Origin: Ardenticatenaceae bacterium
Lineage (GTDB): Bacteria; Chloroflexota; Anaerolineae; Promineifilales; Promineifilaceae
Assembly: GCA_020634235.1 (NCBI GenBank)
Contig: JACKCB010000003.1
Coordinates: 186,001 to 250,000, forward strand
Direction of reading: 5' to 3'
DNA length: 64,000 bases
The translations under genes were made by a program, and so were the position numbers. This document shows, piece after piece, positions 46,105 through 55,155 of the stretch. The notes below the pieces were generated by a model that saw nothing but the letters and a program-made list of their open reading frames with translations, ran no database searches and had not been told where the DNA came from. The first letter of the stretch is position 1. Each line of letters opens with the position of its first letter.

Positions 46105-47400
46105 ATGGAATCAGACATCATTGTTTTGCTTGCCCTAACCGTGATCTACACCATCCTGGGGCACATCCTGGGCCGCTTTTCCATCACCATGCCCATCTTC
46201 TTCGTCATCGCCGGAGCCATTGTCGGCAAGTACGGCCTGGGATGGACCACCTTTCCCCTGGAGGCTCACCAGGTCGAACTCCTGACAGAACTCACCCTGG
46301 CCCTGCTCCTCTTCGCCGACGCTGCCTCGCTGCAATTCAACCAGGTCAAAGACGACGCCCAAATGCCCGGCCGGCTCCTACTCATCGCCTTTCCCCTGGT
46401 CGTGCTGCTAGGTGCGTTCATCGCCTACCTCCTGTTCCCCGCAGCCGGCATTGGCTTTGCCCTGCTCGTTGGCGCAATCCTGGCACCCACCGATGCCGCA
46501 CTCGGGCTGCCAATCTTCAACAACCCGCGCGTCCCGGCACGCATCCGCCGGGCGCTCAACGTCGAAAGCGGCCTGAACGATGGCCTGGCAACGCCACTGG
46601 TCACACTGTTCATTGCCCTGACGCTGGAAGAGGTGACCCGCGCAGGGCATCAGGGTTGGGCGCTTTCGGCCGCCAGCGAGATTGCCATTGCCGTCGGCGT
46701 AGGAACTGCCCTGGGTCTGGCCGGCGGCTGGCTGTTCGCCCAGGCGGTCCGCAAGAACTGGACTTCCAACGTGGCACGCCAGATTGGCAACCCGGCATTG
46801 GCCTTGCTGGTGTTCTTCGCCGCCAAGGAGCTGGGCGGGAATGGGTTTGTGGCCGTCTTTGTGGGCGGCATCACGTTTGGCCTTGCCAGCCGGAATGTGC
46901 TCCACCTGGCCGTAGAATACACAGAGGTCACCGGCACATTCCTGTCGCTGTTCGTATGGACAATCTTCGGCGCGACCATCGCCATTCCCTTACTGCTGGA
47001 TTTCAACCCCCTGGCCCTGTTGTATGCCATCTTAAGCCTGACGGTGGTACGCATGGTCCCGGTGGCCATCTCTCTAATTGGCACGCATATGCGCAGAGAC
47101 ACAGTTTTCATGATGGGCTGGCTAGGGCCACGCGGCCTGGCGTCAGTGGTGTTCCTGATCATGGCTTACGAAGCCGCCCACGAGGCCCAGCTGGAGGTAA
47201 GCACCCTGGTGGCAACCGTGGGCTGGACCATCTTGCTGAGTGTGCTGCTGCATGGTGCCTCAGCGCTGCCTCTGGCCAACTGGTATGGCCGCCGGCTGGA
47301 AAGCGCCAGCCCAGATATCCCTGAGATGGGCGTGAGTGTTGAGCCGGCTGCCCTGCGCCACAAGGCCTTCTATGCCGGCCCGTCTGAACAGAACAAGTAG
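46105..47400 (+). CDS. Cation/proton antiporter (CPA1-like)
   Basis: A 431-residue membrane protein with about 12-13 hydrophobic helices. The ion-binding region is in AILAPTDAALGLPIF and NVESGLNDGLATPLV. The latter ESGLNDG motif is typical of Na+/H+ or K+/H+ antiporters of the NhaP type, which exchange cations for protons across the inner membrane. It lacks a long cytoplasmic regulatory tail. It follows miaA by 20 bases and ends convergently toward the ABC operon. Confidence 0.9.
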   Translation: MESDIIVLLALTVIYTILGHILGRFSITMPIFFVIAGAIVGKYGLGWTTFPLEAHQVELLTELTLALLLFADAASLQFNQVKDDAQMPGRLLLIAFPLVVLLGAFIAYLLFPAAGIGFALLVGAILAPTDAALGLPIFNNPRVPARIRRALNVESGLNDGLATPLVTLFIALTLEEVTRAGHQGWALSAASEIAIAVGVGTALGLAGGWLFAQAVRKNWTSNVARQIGNPALALLVFFAAKELGGNGFVAVFVGGITFGLASRNVLHLAVEYTEVTGTFLSLFVWTIFGATIAIPLLLDFNPLALLYAILSLTVVRMVPVAISLIGTHMRRDTVFMMGWLGPRGLASVVFLIMAYEAAHEAQLEVSTLVATVGWTILLSVLLHGASALPLANWYGRRLESASPDIPEMGVSVEPAALRHKAFYAGPSEQNK

Positions 47401-47475
47401 ACCTGGCTGGCCCATCCCCCGGCCAAATGACCCATGACCGCTGCATTACCGCCTGCGCGCCACTGCGGAAGGGGG

Positions 47476-47509
47476 CCTGAGCCTGACGCCGCACGGCGAC
47501 AGGCTCAGG
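47476..47509. repeat. Inverted repeat between convergent genes
   Basis: CCTGAGCCTG (47476-47485) and CAGGCTCAGG (47500-47509) are perfect 10-bp arms around a 14-base loop. The arms share CTGAGCCTG with the repeat at 14867-14887. No T-run is present. It may still act as a transcript end for both sides. Confidence 0.7.
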
Positions 47510-47531
47510 TTGCCCTTGCGCCCTCCCCTGC

Positions 47532-48734
47532 TCATTCGTAACGGAAACGCCGCACGCCAATCACAAAAAACACCAGGGCAAAGCCCAACAGCACCCCCGC
47601 TTTGGGCAGAATCTCAACCAACCCCCGACCCCACAGCACCAGGTCCATCAACCCCAGCATCGCCCAGGTGGTCGGCAGCACGCGCACGGCGCTCTGCACC
47701 GCCGGCGGGAACAGCTCCAGCGGATACCAGCAGCCGCCCATCAGGGCCATCACCATGCCCAGCATAATGCTCAGGTTGTTGGCCTGCCCTTCCGACTTGA
47801 TGAACGTGCCCAGCATGGTGCCCATAGCCACCGCCGCCAGACCAAAACTCACCAGCATTACGGCCAGCGCCAGCGGCGACTGCCCCCAGTTCAGCTTCAT
47901 CACCAGCACGCCAAAACCAACCAGGATGGCCATCTGCACCAGCGCCACCAGCAGTTGGCCAGAGATAGTGCCCAACAGATAGGTCGCCTTGTTGGTTGGC
48001 GTGGTCAGCAGCCGCCGCAGCGTGCCCCGCGTCCGTTCGTAGGCGAAGAGGGCCGAGGTGCCCAGCAGGGGGATGAAGACCCAGGTGATGAGCTGCCCGG
48101 CCGAGGCTTGCGCCCCAGGATCATATTCACCGCTGCCCGATTCCGTAACCTCCGGCCGGGTAACCACCACCCGCGCCGGTTCTTCCGCCAACAACAACTG
48201 CGCCTGCGCCAGGCTGGCCGCAAAGAAGTCCGCCGCCGCCTCGTCCGAGTCAAAGGGGCGCACCTCTGCCGCCGCCGCCACACTGGTATTGGCAATGGCC
48301 AGCGCCCGGCTCACGTCGCTCACCGCAGCGCGTACCGCCTGCTCCGCCGCCAGGCTGTCACCATTACCCGCCTGGGCATACCAGCCCAGCGTAACCGCCT
48401 CGCCCTGCTGCAAGCTGCTGCTAAACCCGGCCGGGATAACCAGCATCGCCACCACGTCCTGATCCTCATAAAGCGTCTCCGCCTCCGCCCGCGCCACCTC
48501 CTCCGTCCGCACCGCGCCGGAGTCGGCCAGCGTCGTCAGCAGCGCCTGCGCCTCAACCCCGCCATCCTCGTTCACCACCGGCAGCCGGATACGATTATCG
48601 CCGTCAGAACCAAAGCTCAGCCCCCCCAAAATCGTGGTAAACAACAGCGGCAGAATCAAGAAGAAGAGATATTCCGAACGGCTAGAGAATCGCAGCCGCA
48701 CATCTTTCCAGGTAATCGCCCAGATTTTACGCAT
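47532..48734 (-). CDS. ABC-2 type transporter permease
   Basis: A 400-residue permease. A first transmembrane helix (about 20-38) is followed by a large extracytoplasmic domain (about 40-205) and then five or six helices, with the charged cytoplasmic YERTRGTLRRLLTTPTNKATYL between the second and third. This is the architecture of exporter permeases of the DrrB/YhgE-like kind. It is the last gene of an ATPase-permease-permease operon, 11 bases after the previous permease. Confidence 0.92.
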   Translation of the reverse strand: MRKIWAITWKDVRLRFSSRSEYLFFLILPLLFTTILGGLSFGSDGDNRIRLPVVNEDGGVEAQALLTTLADSGAVRTEEVARAEAETLYEDQDVVAMLVIPAGFSSSLQQGEAVTLGWYAQAGNGDSLAAEQAVRAAVSDVSRALAIANTSVAAAAEVRPFDSDEAAADFFAASLAQAQLLLAEEPARVVVTRPEVTESGSGEYDPGAQASAGQLITWVFIPLLGTSALFAYERTRGTLRRLLTTPTNKATYLLGTISGQLLVALVQMAILVGFGVLVMKLNWGQSPLALAVMLVSFGLAAVAMGTMLGTFIKSEGQANNLSIMLGMVMALMGGCWYPLELFPPAVQSAVRVLPTTWAMLGLMDLVLWGRGLVEILPKAGVLLGFALVFFVIGVRRFRYE

Positions 48735-48745
48735 GTCACACCCTC

Positions 48746-50026
48746 CTACGCTCGATCCAGCACGCCGTGCCGCCGAAAATTGAAGACCGCAATTGCAAAC
48801 AACACCGCCGCCATCAGCAGCAGGGCGCCCACGTAGGGCAGAATATCGGCCAGAGTTCCCCCCAGCGCCAGCTCTGTCAGGCCATCCAGCGCCCAGGCAT
48901 TGGGCGTCACCAGCCGCACGGTTTGCAGCCAGGCCGGGAACGCATTGGCCGAGACAAAACTACCGCCCAGGATGCCAAACAGGAGCATCACCGCTGAGCC
49001 AATGCTGGAAACCTGGGACGGGTTGCGAGCAAATGAAGCCAGCAGGATACCCCAGCCCGTCGCTCCCGCCACCACCGCCAGGATCAGCGCCATCACCGCC
49101 AGCGGATTACCCCAATTCAAACCAAACAGGAAACGGTTGCCCAGCATGAGAATCCCCATCTGGGCCAGGCCGGTGACATAGATGCCGAACATCTTGCCCC
49201 CCAGCACTTGCGACGCACCAGTTGGGCTAACCATCAGGCGCGGCAGGGTGCCTTCGTCGCGCTCGCTAAGCAGGCTGCGTGCCCCGTAGGTCACGGTGTA
49301 CATCAGAAAAAGCAGGGCCATACCCGGCGCAATATAGGCCAACGGGTCAAAGGCCATCGCATCGCTCTCGTCCGCGCCGCTGCCGGCCGTGCCGCTATCG
49401 GCTGTTTCCAGGCGGATGAGCTGGCCGCTGCTGCCCGCGCTGGCCATGCGCTGGCCCAGGGCCAGCCCGGCCGCGGGCGCATCTTGGGGCGTAATCAGAC
49501 CGGTGACCAGCAGTTGGGTCACCGCTACCTGGGCCCCAACCAGGCCCGTTTCCACCTGGTTAATGAAGCTGGCGACAATAGACTGGACTACATCGCTGCT
49601 GATGGGCCGCGCCGGGTTGGTGTACACCTCGATGGTGGCCAGCGGCCCGGTCTGGCCGGTTGCCTGGTTGGGCAAAATGCTGTCGGTGAACCCGGCCGGG
49701 ATGATCACCACCGCCGCAATCTCATCCGCCTCCAACTGCGCCCGCGCCGCGGCCACGTCCGTGCTCGTCGTCGCCTGCACCAGCTCCGCCAGGTCCTCCG
49801 ACAAAAACGTGTCGACCAGTGCCTGTCCCAACTGGCCTTCATCTTCGTTCACCAGGGTCACCGGGATGGCACTCAGCCCGCTGCTGCTGCCCCCGGAAAA
49901 CTGGCCGGTAACAAAGCCCATACCCACCGTCAACGCCAGAGGCGCTGCCAGCATAAAAATGAGCGCCGCCCGGTCACGGAAGGCAATCCGCAAATCTTTC
50001 CATCCAATCAGGATAAGCTTCTTCAT
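48746..50026 (-). CDS. ABC-2 type transporter permease
   Basis: A 426-residue permease of the same design as its downstream neighbour: one N-terminal helix, a long extracytoplasmic domain with a VVIIPAGFT strand, then about six helices with LSERDEGTLPRLMVSPTGASQVL in the cytoplasmic loop. The two permeases are clearly related and probably form a heterodimer. It follows the ATPase gene by 12 bases. The AGGAGGC-like site before its start suits efficient translation. Confidence 0.92.
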   Translation of the reverse strand: MKKLILIGWKDLRIAFRDRAALIFMLAAPLALTVGMGFVTGQFSGGSSSGLSAIPVTLVNEDEGQLGQALVDTFLSEDLAELVQATTSTDVAAARAQLEADEIAAVVIIPAGFTDSILPNQATGQTGPLATIEVYTNPARPISSDVVQSIVASFINQVETGLVGAQVAVTQLLVTGLITPQDAPAAGLALGQRMASAGSSGQLIRLETADSGTAGSGADESDAMAFDPLAYIAPGMALLFLMYTVTYGARSLLSERDEGTLPRLMVSPTGASQVLGGKMFGIYVTGLAQMGILMLGNRFLFGLNWGNPLAVMALILAVVAGATGWGILLASFARNPSQVSSIGSAVMLLFGILGGSFVSANAFPAWLQTVRLVTPNAWALDGLTELALGGTLADILPYVGALLLMAAVLFAIAVFNFRRHGVLDRA

Positions 50027-50038
50027 GATTCGCCTCCC

Positions 50039-50986
50039 TTAGTCACGCAGCGCCCGGCCGGTGAGATGCAAGAACACCGCTTCCAGGTTCGGCTCCTGGA
50101 TAGCCACATTGGTCACCCGCACATTCATCTGGTTGGTAACCAGCATCAGCTCCGGCAAAGCCGCATTGCCATCGGCCACCACCAGCCGCACCGTGCCATT
50201 CTCGGCCAGCGCCTGGCGCACACCCGCCACCTGGCCCAGGGCCGCCACCAGCTCCGGCGAACTGTGCTCCGCATCAATACCCAGCTCCACCACATCCTCT
50301 TGCCCGACCATGCGGGTCAGTTCGGCCAGCGTGCCCAGAGCAATCAGCTTGCCGTGGTCAATTATGCCGATGCGGTTGCTGAGTTCCTGCGCCTCTTCCA
50401 TGTAGTGTGTGGTGTACAGCACGGTCATGCCCTGCTCATTGAGCGCCTGCACCATGTCCAGGATATTGCGCCGGCTTTGCGGGTCAATGCCCACCGTCGG
50501 CTCGTCCATAAAGACCAGCCGCGGCCGGTGCAGCAGCCCCACACCAATGTTAATCCGCCGCTTCATCCCGCCGGAGAAGGTCTCAATACGCTCTTTAGCC
50601 CGATCCTTCAGCCCCACTGTCTCCAGAACCTCGTCCACCCGCTGCCGCAGCGCCGCGCCGCCCATGCCATACATCTGCCCCCAAAAGACCAGGTTCTCGC
50701 GTGCCGTCAACGTGGCATACAGGGCAATCTCCTGCGGCACCACGCCAATAAGCTGCTTCACCGCCTGCGGCTCCTGGCGCACCGAATGGCCGCCAATGGT
50801 CGCATCGCCAGAAGTCGGTGTTAGCAGGCAAGAAAGCATGGAAATCGTCGTCGTCTTGCCCGCTCCGTTCGGTCCCAGCAGGCTGAATACCTCCCCCTCC
50901 AAAATTCCAAAAGATATGCCCTGCACAGCGTGATTGTCGCCAAACTGCTTGTGCAGGTCCTGGGTCTCTAAGATCATGTTGGCCAT
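50039..50986 (-). CDS. ABC transporter ATP-binding protein
   Basis: A 315-residue ATPase of the drug-export/DrrA type. It has Walker A LLGPNGAGKTTT, signature TFSGGMKRRINIG, Walker B RLVFMDEPTVGIDP, and a C-terminal extension of about 90 residues seen in DrrA-like proteins. ATG 50986 follows AGGAG by 7 bases. It leads the operon with two permease genes. The substrate is unknown, and lipids, antibiotics or other hydrophobic compounds are possible. Confidence 0.95.
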   Translation of the reverse strand: MANMILETQDLHKQFGDNHAVQGISFGILEGEVFSLLGPNGAGKTTTISMLSCLLTPTSGDATIGGHSVRQEPQAVKQLIGVVPQEIALYATLTARENLVFWGQMYGMGGAALRQRVDEVLETVGLKDRAKERIETFSGGMKRRINIGVGLLHRPRLVFMDEPTVGIDPQSRRNILDMVQALNEQGMTVLYTTHYMEEAQELSNRIGIIDHGKLIALGTLAELTRMVGQEDVVELGIDAEHSSPELVAALGQVAGVRQALAENGTVRLVVADGNAALPELMLVTNQMNVRVTNVAIQEPNLEAVFLHLTGRALRD

Positions 50987-51219
50987 GGTTCGCTCCTGTT
51001 TGCTCCATTTTCCGTCGTAGATTTCTTAACTGCCCTGGCCCACTGACGAGCTGAGCTACTATCACTATAACCGGCCCCCGGCCGGGATAGATGTGCCAGA
51101 AGTCATATTCCGGGTCACAATCGGGTCACAGCGATATCAGCGGCCAAACACAGCCCAACCGTGCCCCAACCACCCACCAAATCCGCTATAATCCCGCCAC
51201 CAGCAAATCAAAACGCAAC

Positions 51220-52197
51220 ATGAAACACGGAACCTACCCCATGCACCATTACCTCACCCTCAACGGCCTCGACGGCCCCATGCTGCGCCAATTCGGCTGC
51301 GATTGCGCCCGCTGCACCGGCCGGGAACGGCTGGCCAACACCTCCGCCTCACTAATCAGCCTGGACGACCAGGGACAGACCGCCCACCACATCCTGTTCG
51401 ACGTGGGCCTGGGCGTCGTCGACAGCCTGGTGCAAAATCCACACCTGGCCGGAACCAAAGCACGCCTGGATTGGATTGTGCTCACCCACTGGCACCCCGA
51501 TCACACCCTGGAACTAAACCGCGTGGCCGTCTCCTACCGCCTGCGCCGCCGGCCCGACTTCCGCATCCCCACCTGGTGCCGCAGCGGTTCGGCCGATTGG
51601 CTGCACCGCGAGCATGGCTACGATATGGAATACCTGCTCCAGCCGCACAAATCCGGCGAATATCACCGGCCGGGAACCCTCCTCCCCCCCTTGCCCATCG
51701 ACCTGCCCGGTGTCACCATCACCCCCGTCACCGTCTCTCACCTGCGGGCCGACATCAGCCCCAACGACCGCCACCAGACCCGCTACAGTTGCGCCGTCTT
51801 CATCATTGAGACCGCCCGCAGCAAAACAGTGCTGTTGTGGGACATCGACAGTGAGAATGAATGGCTGGTGCAGCCAACCACAGCGGCCGAAAAGGCCGCT
51901 GTCCAGCGCCTGAGCGGGGCCGATCACCTGTTCATCGACACCGGCTTCTGGCAGTACCACCGGCCGCGTATGAGCCATCCCGGCTTCTACAACGTGCGCC
52001 GCATTGCCCGCACGCTCCAACCGCAGGAAACACTGCTGGTCCACCTGAGCGGCCATCCCGATGGCCCCGGCCAGCCCGCCTGGGGCTGGAGCAATGCCCA
52101 ATGGAGCACCCAGGCGGCACAGGTGTGGCAGGCCGAGAATCTCCCCGGCCGGGTACGGGTCCCGGCCATCGGCGAGCGCTTCGACCTGATCAGCTAG
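51220..52197 (+). CDS. Metallo-beta-lactamase-fold hydrolase (PhnP-like)
   Basis: A 325-residue hydrolase. The metal site is THWHPDH, followed by later His residues in VTVSHLRAD, the Asp in LLWDIDSENEW, and HLSGHPDG. The N-terminal CDCARC segment resembles PhnP-type phosphodiesterases, which have an extra zinc site, so a cyclic phosphodiester is a plausible substrate. The start is uncertain: ATG 51220 or ATG 51241, neither with a good ribosome site. TATAAT at 51187-51192 is a likely -10 box. The end overlaps the convergent epimerase gene by 8 bases. Confidence 0.87.
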   Translation: MKHGTYPMHHYLTLNGLDGPMLRQFGCDCARCTGRERLANTSASLISLDDQGQTAHHILFDVGLGVVDSLVQNPHLAGTKARLDWIVLTHWHPDHTLELNRVAVSYRLRRRPDFRIPTWCRSGSADWLHREHGYDMEYLLQPHKSGEYHRPGTLLPPLPIDLPGVTITPVTVSHLRADISPNDRHQTRYSCAVFIIETARSKTVLLWDIDSENEWLVQPTTAAEKAAVQRLSGADHLFIDTGFWQYHRPRMSHPGFYNVRRIARTLQPQETLLVHLSGHPDGPGQPAWGWSNAQWSTQAAQVWQAENLPGRVRVPAIGERFDLIS

Positions 52198-53149
52198 CCG
52201 GCGTCCGTGCCCGGTACCAGGCCACCGTCTCGGCAATCGCCTCCGCGTGCGGCGTTGTCTGCGCCCCAAACGCCTCGGCAAAACGGCTGTGGTCCACCAC
52301 GTGCGGCTCCTCCCACTCATACAACATCTCTTTGATCTCGCGCACCATCGGCTGGAACAGGCCAATCACGGTCAGCAGCAGCCGCCCGGCCGGGCGCGGC
52401 CTAACCGGCTGCCCAATCGCCGCCGCCACCAGATCCACAAAGGCCCGCGTGGTCAGCGTGGGCGCACTGGGCACGTGCCACGCCTGCCCATAAGCTGACT
52501 CCTCCGCGCTCAACGTCACCAGCCCGCGGGCAAAGTCACGAATGAAGGTGTAGGTATGCGGCATATCCAGGTTCCCCACCAGATCGGCCGGCTTACCGGC
52601 CAGCGCGGCGTCAAAGAAACGGTCACCAAAAGCCGAATCAGTCACCCGCGGCCCGTAGAAATCGGACGCCCGCCCAATGACAGCCGGCACCCGTCCCGCG
52701 CGGTGTGCCGCCAGCACCATCTCGGCCACCTGCGCCCGCGTCTTGCCCTTGCGCCCGGTGGCGGCATAGGGCATGTCCTCACGAATGGGCCGGCCGCCGC
52801 TGGGTCCGTACATATACAGGTTGTCGCCAAAGACCAGCCGCGCCTGGGTCTGGGCCAGGCCCTCCAACACCGCCTGCATCAGCGGTGGCCACAATTCCGG
52901 CCACTTGTCGTAAGGGGGTTGGGCACACATAAAAACCACATCGGCATCCGCACACAGGCGGGCCACCACCGCCGGGTCATTCATGTCGCCCGTGGCCAGT
53001 TGCACCCCGGCCGGGAGCGTTTCCCCCACCCGGCCGGAGCGGTTCACCAGCGTCAGCGAGCCGGCTGCGCCGCGCGCCAACAACTCATCCATAATCGCCA
53101 GCCCCAACTGCCCGGTCCCCAAAATCACGTAATTCGTTTCTGCGGCCAT
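52190..53149 (-). CDS. NAD(P)-dependent epimerase/dehydratase (extended SDR family)
   Basis: A 319-residue Rossmann protein. The N-terminal nucleotide site VILGTGQLGLAI fits GxGxxG. FGDNLYMYGP corresponds to the region of the active-site Tyr, and the YxxxK Lys is not conserved in the usual place, so it may be an atypical SDR that binds NADP without epimerase activity. ATG 53149 is preferred because GGAGG lies 8 bases upstream; it is too close to an ATG at 53155. The function is not determinable. Confidence 0.82.
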   Translation of the reverse strand: MAAETNYVILGTGQLGLAIMDELLARGAAGSLTLVNRSGRVGETLPAGVQLATGDMNDPAVVARLCADADVVFMCAQPPYDKWPELWPPLMQAVLEGLAQTQARLVFGDNLYMYGPSGGRPIREDMPYAATGRKGKTRAQVAEMVLAAHRAGRVPAVIGRASDFYGPRVTDSAFGDRFFDAALAGKPADLVGNLDMPHTYTFIRDFARGLVTLSAEESAYGQAWHVPSAPTLTTRAFVDLVAAAIGQPVRPRPAGRLLLTVIGLFQPMVREIKEMLYEWEEPHVVDHSRFAEAFGAQTTPHAEAIAETVAWYRARTPAS

Positions 53150-53320
53150 CCTCATCACCTCCGTGGTTTGTTGGTCAGGTTCAACTCTGGCACAGCCACA
53201 AACCACAACACCATGTCAGAGTCAAGGGGCAGTTGGGAACAAAAACCGGCTGCGGGCATGTCTAGATCGTTTCTAACCTGGCGCTCTGCCCCACCTGGCC
53301 AGAGGAAGAACGAAAGGCCC

Positions 53321-53572
53321 TCAAGGCACATCGCCGGCAGCAGCACGCAGGGCCGCCACCAGATCGTCGCTGGTGATGGGTGCCGCAACCTCCCGGCCGG
53401 CAATGTCAAACACCGGAATGCGGTAGCGATAGCGCGCGTAAACCACCGGGTCCGCCATGATATCCACCTCGCTCAGGCGGTGCGGATAGCGGGGCTGCAA
53501 AGCGGCCAGCAGCGCCTTCGCTGCGGTGCAAAGCGGGCAATCTTCTTTGGTGTACAGCGTTACGTTGATCAT
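53321..53572 (-). CDS. Glutaredoxin-like protein (DUF836 type)
   Basis: An 83-residue thioredoxin-fold protein. The start MINVTLYTKEDCPLCTAAK has a CxxC (CPLC) active site, and RIPVFDIAGRE supplies the cis-Pro strand. It is short, as in glutaredoxin-like DUF836 proteins, and would act on disulfides in the cytoplasm. It lies 66 bases after the terminator of the upstream redox operon, so it probably has its own promoter. Confidence 0.9.
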   Translation of the reverse strand: MINVTLYTKEDCPLCTAAKALLAALQPRYPHRLSEVDIMADPVVYARYRYRIPVFDIAGREVAAPITSDDLVAALRAAAGDVP

Positions 53573-53630
53573 GGGCCAATCTTACCGGGTTGGCCGCCAG
53601 ATTCCAAGCAATAGCGGCCACAAAAGGGAC

Positions 53631-53671
53631 AAAGAAACAGGTGGTGGTTGGGACCTCCCAACCACCACCTG
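53631..53671 (-). terminator. Strong terminator of the selenoprotein operon
   Basis: CAGGTGGTGGTTGGGA and TCCCAACCACCACCTG (53638-53671) form a perfect stem of 15-16 bp with a very small loop. On the minus strand it is followed by TTTCTTTG. It lies 37 bases after the short-chain dehydrogenase stop. Confidence 0.85.
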
Positions 53672-53707
53672 TCGTGGGTTTTCGTCTAGTGCGCCAGGAG
53701 CCTGGCG

Positions 53708-54598
53708 TCAGGACACGGGGAATACCGCCCCGGCCGGGGGCGACGCCACCGGCTTCAGCAGCGCCTCGCTCACCGCCCACAACTGCTGCTGCGCTGCTTC
53801 GTCATAGGCATAGTCCACGGCGCGTACCGGCTGCTTCTTGACAAAGTATTGGCCGGTCACCCCCGCCACTTCCGGTGAAGAAGCCAGATAGATCGACGTT
53901 GCCGCCCCCTCCTCCTCGTTCAGGGCAAAGCGCTGCACCAGCGGCATGAACAGGCTGTTCATCAGGCCATTGTTGTTGCGCCCAAAATTGGTGCGCACAA
54001 AGCCGGGATGCAGCGCGTTCACCGTAACGCCCGTGCCAGCCAGCCGGCGCGCCAGTTCAAAGGTGAACATGATGTTCATCAATTTCGATTCGCCGTAGGT
54101 GCCAAAACCACTGTAACGCTTCTTCCGCTGCAAGTCGCCAAAGTTAACCGGCCGGGAGCGGTGCGCATCGGAAGAAACATTGACAATTCGGGCCGGGGCG
54201 CTGGCCAACAGCAGATCCAGCAGCAGGCTGGTCAACAAGAAATAGCCCATGTGGTTCAGGGCCAGGGTCATTTCCAGGCCATCCACGCTTTCCTGACGCT
54301 TCTGCAGGTAAGCGCCGGCATTATTCACCAACACATCCAGCCGATCATAGGTCGCCTTAAACTCGGCCGCAAAACGATGGATATCCGCCTGCGCCGAGAG
54401 ATCGCACAGCATCAGGCGCACATCTGCCTGGCTAACCTGCTGCTTGATCTCCGCCAGGGCGGCCTCGCCCCGTTCGCGGCTGCGGACAACCATGACGACA
54501 GTAGCCCCCATGGCGGCCAGCTCGCGAGCGGTAACTTTTCCAATTCCGGAATTGGCCCCAGTGACCATGATCACCTGGCCGGTAAGATTTGGTACCAT
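53708..54598 (-). CDS. Short-chain dehydrogenase/reductase (retinol-dehydrogenase-like)
   Basis: A 296-residue classical SDR. The cofactor motif is TGANSGIG; NNAG, the catalytic Ser in NVSSDAH, and YGESK with the Tyr-Lys pair are all present. The RSRERGEAALAEI segment after the second strand favours NADP. Similar proteins are annotated as retinol dehydrogenases, but bacterial substrates are rarely known. ATG 54598 has GGAG about 10 bases upstream; a GTG at 54610 is less likely. It follows the selenoprotein gene by 71 bases and ends the operon. Confidence 0.9.
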   Translation of the reverse strand: MVPNLTGQVIMVTGANSGIGKVTARELAAMGATVVMVVRSRERGEAALAEIKQQVSQADVRLMLCDLSAQADIHRFAAEFKATYDRLDVLVNNAGAYLQKRQESVDGLEMTLALNHMGYFLLTSLLLDLLLASAPARIVNVSSDAHRSRPVNFGDLQRKKRYSGFGTYGESKLMNIMFTFELARRLAGTGVTVNALHPGFVRTNFGRNNNGLMNSLFMPLVQRFALNEEEGAATSIYLASSPEVAGVTGQYFVKKQPVRAVDYAYDEAAQQQLWAVSEALLKPVASPPAGAVFPVS

Positions 54599-54669
54599 TT
54601 TCAAACACACTCCATAAAAGATTTCAACTGCAATGCCCGTGGCGGACCCAACCCGGCCGGGACCGCCAG

Positions 54670-55155
54670 TCAGGCCACCGCCGCGGCCTCCTGGTTAAGC
54701 TCGTCAACCAGGGCCAGAATCTCGTCATTGGCCGGAATATCACTCATGTTATGGCCATAATGAACATAGCGGGCCACCCCTTCCCGGTCCACCAGCACCT
54801 GCGCCGGCATCCGGCCCAGCTTAAAGAGGTTCACTTCCTGGCCATAACGTTTCAGCACACTGGCTTTGGGATCAGGCAGACCGAGGAAGGGCAGGTCGTT
54901 CTCCGTGAAATAGGTTGTGAACCGGGCACTATTCTCCGGACCAATAACCAGAATAACGGTGTTGCGGGCCACAAATTTATCATAATCCTGGCGCAACTGC
55001 GCCATATGCGCGCGGCAGAACGGTCAGGTAAAGCCGCGGTTAAAAACCAGCAGCACGTTCAGCTTGCCGCGGAACTGCCCCAGCGCCACGTGCTGGCCGC
55101 GATAGTCGGTCAGCGTGAAGTCGGGGGCGGGCTGGTTAAGGGTGATCTTGCTCAT
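54670..55155 (-). CDS. Selenocysteine-containing peroxiredoxin-like redoxin (in-frame TGA at 55024-55026)
   Basis: Read through TGA, the frame gives a 161-residue AhpC/TSA-type thioredoxin-fold protein. Residues 1-43 (MSKITLNQPAPDFTLTDYRG... LLVFNRGFT) form the N-terminal half. Residue 44 is TGA, then PFCRAHMAQLRQDYDKF and a full C-terminal half, with GRMPAQVLVDREG as the cis-Pro region. The active site would be U44-P-F-C47 in place of CxxC. Neither half makes a complete fold alone. ATG 55155 follows AGGAG by 6 bases and overlaps the upstream FAD-oxidoreductase stop as ATGA. A hairpin fitting bacterial SECIS rules lies 25 nt after the TGA. The alternative is a nonsense-mutated pseudogene (TGC to TGA). 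Confidence 0.82.
54989..55004 (-). promoter_or_regulatory. Candidate bacterial SECIS hairpin
   Basis: On the minus strand TGGCGC-AGTT-GCGCCA forms a perfect 6-bp stem with a four-base loop. The loop begins after 25 nucleotides counted from the TGA, and its second base is G. Known bacterial SECIS elements have small apical loops with a G in the first two positions, about 16-37 nt after the UGA. Confidence 0.65.

Noticed and set aside
53638..53671. The long perfect inverted repeat as a transposon end.
   Set aside because: There is a single hairpin with T-rich sequence right after a gene end, with no transposase or matching second copy. A terminator explains it.
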